This document shows, piece by piece, positions 6,886 to 8,001 of a DNA stretch of 8,001 nucleotides. The DNA is from Pseudomonadota bacterium. GTDB lineage: Bacteria > Pseudomonadota > Alphaproteobacteria > Rhizobiales > Beijerinckiaceae. Under the pieces are notes generated by a model that saw only the letters and a program-made list of their open reading frames with translations, was not told the DNA's origin and made no database searches. The stretch covers positions 1-8,001 of the forward strand of contig JAEWKP010000465.1 of NCBI GenBank assembly GCA_023393655.1, written 5' to 3'. The stretch's first letter is position 1. Each line of letters begins with the position of its first letter. The position numbers and the translations under genes are program-made.

Positions 6886-6891
6886 TATGAT
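6886..6891 (+). promoter_or_regulatory. Possible -10 element of the MarR-type regulator gene
   Basis: TATGAT differs from the -10 consensus by one base and lies just after the terminator in a locally AT-richer patch. A weak -35 candidate, CTGTAT (6862-6867), is 18 bp upstream. Transcription from here would start near 6898 and exclude the upstream ATG at 6877 as a start. Confidence 0.35.
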
Positions 6892-6942
6892 CCGGGACAA
6901 CGCCGTTGCCGCCCGCCGGCAGAATCGCCACCCGGAGCCAGC

Positions 6943-7500
6943 ATGGATCGCGCAGAGGAATCGGAAGACGGGCTCGGCCGGCATCACCGCACGGCCAGCG
7001 GCCAGGCCGATTCCGCGATGCCCGAGCCGGTCGACCTCGCCGGCTACGTCCTGGACGAGCAGTTCGGTTTCCTGCTGCGGCAGATGCAGCAGCGCTATGT
7101 CGCGATGTTCCTGGAGATGATGGGTGCGGACGGGCCGACACCGCCGCAATTCGCGGTCCTGTGCCGGCTCGCGGTCGATGGGCGGATTTCCCAGAACCAG
7201 CTCGGCCGCATGACCGCGATGGACCCGGCCACGATCCGGGGTGTGGTGACGCGCCTTGCCGAGCGCGGGCTGGTCGAGCGCCTGCACGATCCCGACGACA
7301 AGCGCCGCGTGCTGGTGCAGCTCGGTGCGCGGGGCCGCGAGCTGTTGCCTGTCTATGTCGAGCGCGCCAAGGCGATCACCGTTGCAGCGCTGGACCCGAT
7401 GGCCGAGCAGGAGGTGGCACCGCTACTGGACACGATGCGGCGCCTGCTCTCGGGCTTCAGACCGCCAGATACTGGCTCCGCGCCGCCTCGTCGGCCTTGA
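6943..7500 (+). CDS. MarR-family winged-helix transcriptional regulator
   Basis: This is a dimeric DNA-binding regulator, usually a repressor released by a small aromatic or acidic ligand; the ligand here is unknown. From the ATG at 6943 the protein is 185 residues. The first 26 or so are polar and poorly conserved in appearance. A dimerisation helix follows (LDEQFGFLLRQMQQRYVAMF), then the winged helix at about 66-128: TPPQFAVLCRLA, SQNQLGRMTAMDPATIRGVVTRLAERGLVER as helix-turn-helix, and the wing DPDDKRRVLVQL. The start at 6943 has CGGAG five bases upstream. An in-frame ATG at 6877 lacks a Shine-Dalgarno and precedes the likely -10; ATG 7018 is also possible. The last 13 residues (RPPDTGSAPPRRP) follow the end of the normal fold and are encoded mostly by bases shared with the convergent livF gene. 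It may regulate neighbouring genes, but no operator could be identified. Confidence 0.85.
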   Translation: MDRAEESEDGLGRHHRTASGQADSAMPEPVDLAGYVLDEQFGFLLRQMQQRYVAMFLEMMGADGPTPPQFAVLCRLAVDGRISQNQLGRMTAMDPATIRGVVTRLAERGLVERLHDPDDKRRVLVQLGARGRELLPVYVERAKAITVAALDPMAEQEVAPLLDTMRRLLSGFRPPDTGSAPPRRP

Positions 7501-8001
7501 GCGCCGCCATCGTATCGTCGAAGCGGATCAGCCCCTTCTCGATGATCACGGCGCGGTCGGCGATGCTGCCGGCGAAATGCAGGTTCTGCTCCGAGAGCAG
7601 CACCGACAGCCCCTCGCCTTTCAGCACGCGGATCGTCTCAGCCATCGCCTCGACGATGACCGGCGCGAGCCCTTCCGAAGGCTCGTCGAGCAGGAGCAGG
7701 CGCGGATTGCCCATCAGGGTACGGGCGATGGTCAGCATCTGCTGCTCGCCGCCGGACATCGCGCCGCCCGGCCGGTCGCGCATGCGCCCGAGATTGGGGA
7801 AGAGATCGAAGAGACGCTCCGGCGTCCAGTGCGGCGCGCCGGTCCGCAGCGGCTGCCGGCCGACCTCGAGGTTGTCCATCACCGTCAGATCGGCAAAGAC
7901 GCGCCGGTCCTCCGGGACATAGCCGATGCCGAGTCGGGCGATCTGGAAAGGCTCACGGCCGGCGATCTCCCTGCCCTCGAAGCGGATCGAGCCCTGCGGC
8001 T
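7457..8001 (-). CDS. livF: LivF-type branched-chain amino acid ABC transporter ATPase, C-terminal part (5' end outside window)
   Basis: This is one of the two ATPases of a Liv/HAAT-type importer for branched-chain or other hydrophobic amino acids, amides or similar substrates. Read from 8001 down to 7457 the frame stays open and gives GSIRFEGREIAG, the LivF-typical Q-loop region GIGYVPEDRRVFADLTVMDNL, the ABC signature MSGGEQQMLTIARTL, Walker B LLLLDEPSEGLAP and then LLSEQN, where LivF proteins have Glu-Gln-Asn instead of the usual switch His. It ends ARSQYLAV. The Walker A half lies beyond the window edge, so completeness cannot be judged; an internal GTG at 7882 is not a start. Other Liv components would be expected upstream on the minus strand, outside the window. 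The 3' end overlaps the regulator gene by 44 bases in convergent orientation. Substrate is not predictable from this fragment. Confidence 0.93.
   Translation of the reverse strand, partial: PQGSIRFEGREIAGREPFQIARLGIGYVPEDRRVFADLTVMDNLEVGRQPLRTGAPHWTPERLFDLFPNLGRMRDRPGGAMSGGEQQMLTIARTLMGNPRLLLLDEPSEGLAPVIVEAMAETIRVLKGEGLSVLLSEQNLHFAGSIADRAVIIEKGLIRFDDTMAALKADEAARSQYLAV

Noticed and set aside
5252..7141. A 629-codon minus-strand open frame opposite the amidohydrolase gene
   Set aside because: Same antisense artefact: biased composition, no domain, fully overlapped by a well-supported M20 gene, and it crosses a strong terminator.
6906..7922. A 338-codon plus-strand frame spanning the regulator and the livF end
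   Set aside because: Out of frame with the MarR winged helix and antisense to clear LivF motifs; the translation is Arg/Ala/Pro-rich and without homology signals.

Overview
The window is a GC-rich stretch with dense genes and short spacers. Its gene families (a rhizobial-type copper ATPase/HmrR-CueR pair, ModABC, an AbgB-type M20 amidohydrolase and a Liv-type ABC ATPase) point to an alphaproteobacterium of the Hyphomicrobiales, possibly Bosea-like. The genus is inference only; there is no rRNA or other phylogenetic marker here.

Layout. Bases 1-2199 (+) hold a molybdate uptake operon: the 3' end of modA, then modB (GTG start, 10-base gap), then modC (ATGA overlap). Bases 2200-2301 hold a MerR/CueR-type promoter: a -35 and -10 separated by 19 bp, with a near-perfect palindrome between them. 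Bases 2302-5200 (+) hold the copper module: a two-HMA-domain Cu(I) P1B-ATPase followed one base later by a CueR/HmrR regulator carrying the Cu(I)-sensor residues Ser77, Cys112 and Cys120. Because the regulator lies downstream of the promoter it should recognise, the operon is probably autoregulated. Bases 5201-5365 form a leader with three consecutive hairpins; one hairpin arm is a perfect 7-nt complement of the next gene's Shine-Dalgarno. Bases 5366-6784 (+) encode an AbgB-like M20 amidohydrolase, ended by a strong intrinsic terminator (6816-6856). Bases 6943-7500 (+) encode a MarR-family regulator. Its 3' end overlaps by 44 bases the 3' end of a convergent livF-type ABC ATPase gene (7457-8001, minus), which runs off the window before its Walker A motif.

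How they work together. ModA binds molybdate or tungstate in the periplasm, ModB is the channel and ModC the ATPase. CopA exports Cu(I) and the regulator senses it. The amidohydrolase, MarR regulator and Liv transporter may form a loose catabolic neighbourhood (uptake and cleavage of an amide-linked amino acid), but nothing in the sequence proves a functional link.

Most of the window is ordinary. The least explained part is the structured leader in front of the amidohydrolase, a candidate cis-regulatory RNA. No mobile element, CRISPR array, tRNA or rRNA was seen, and there is no gene-free stretch above 300 bases.
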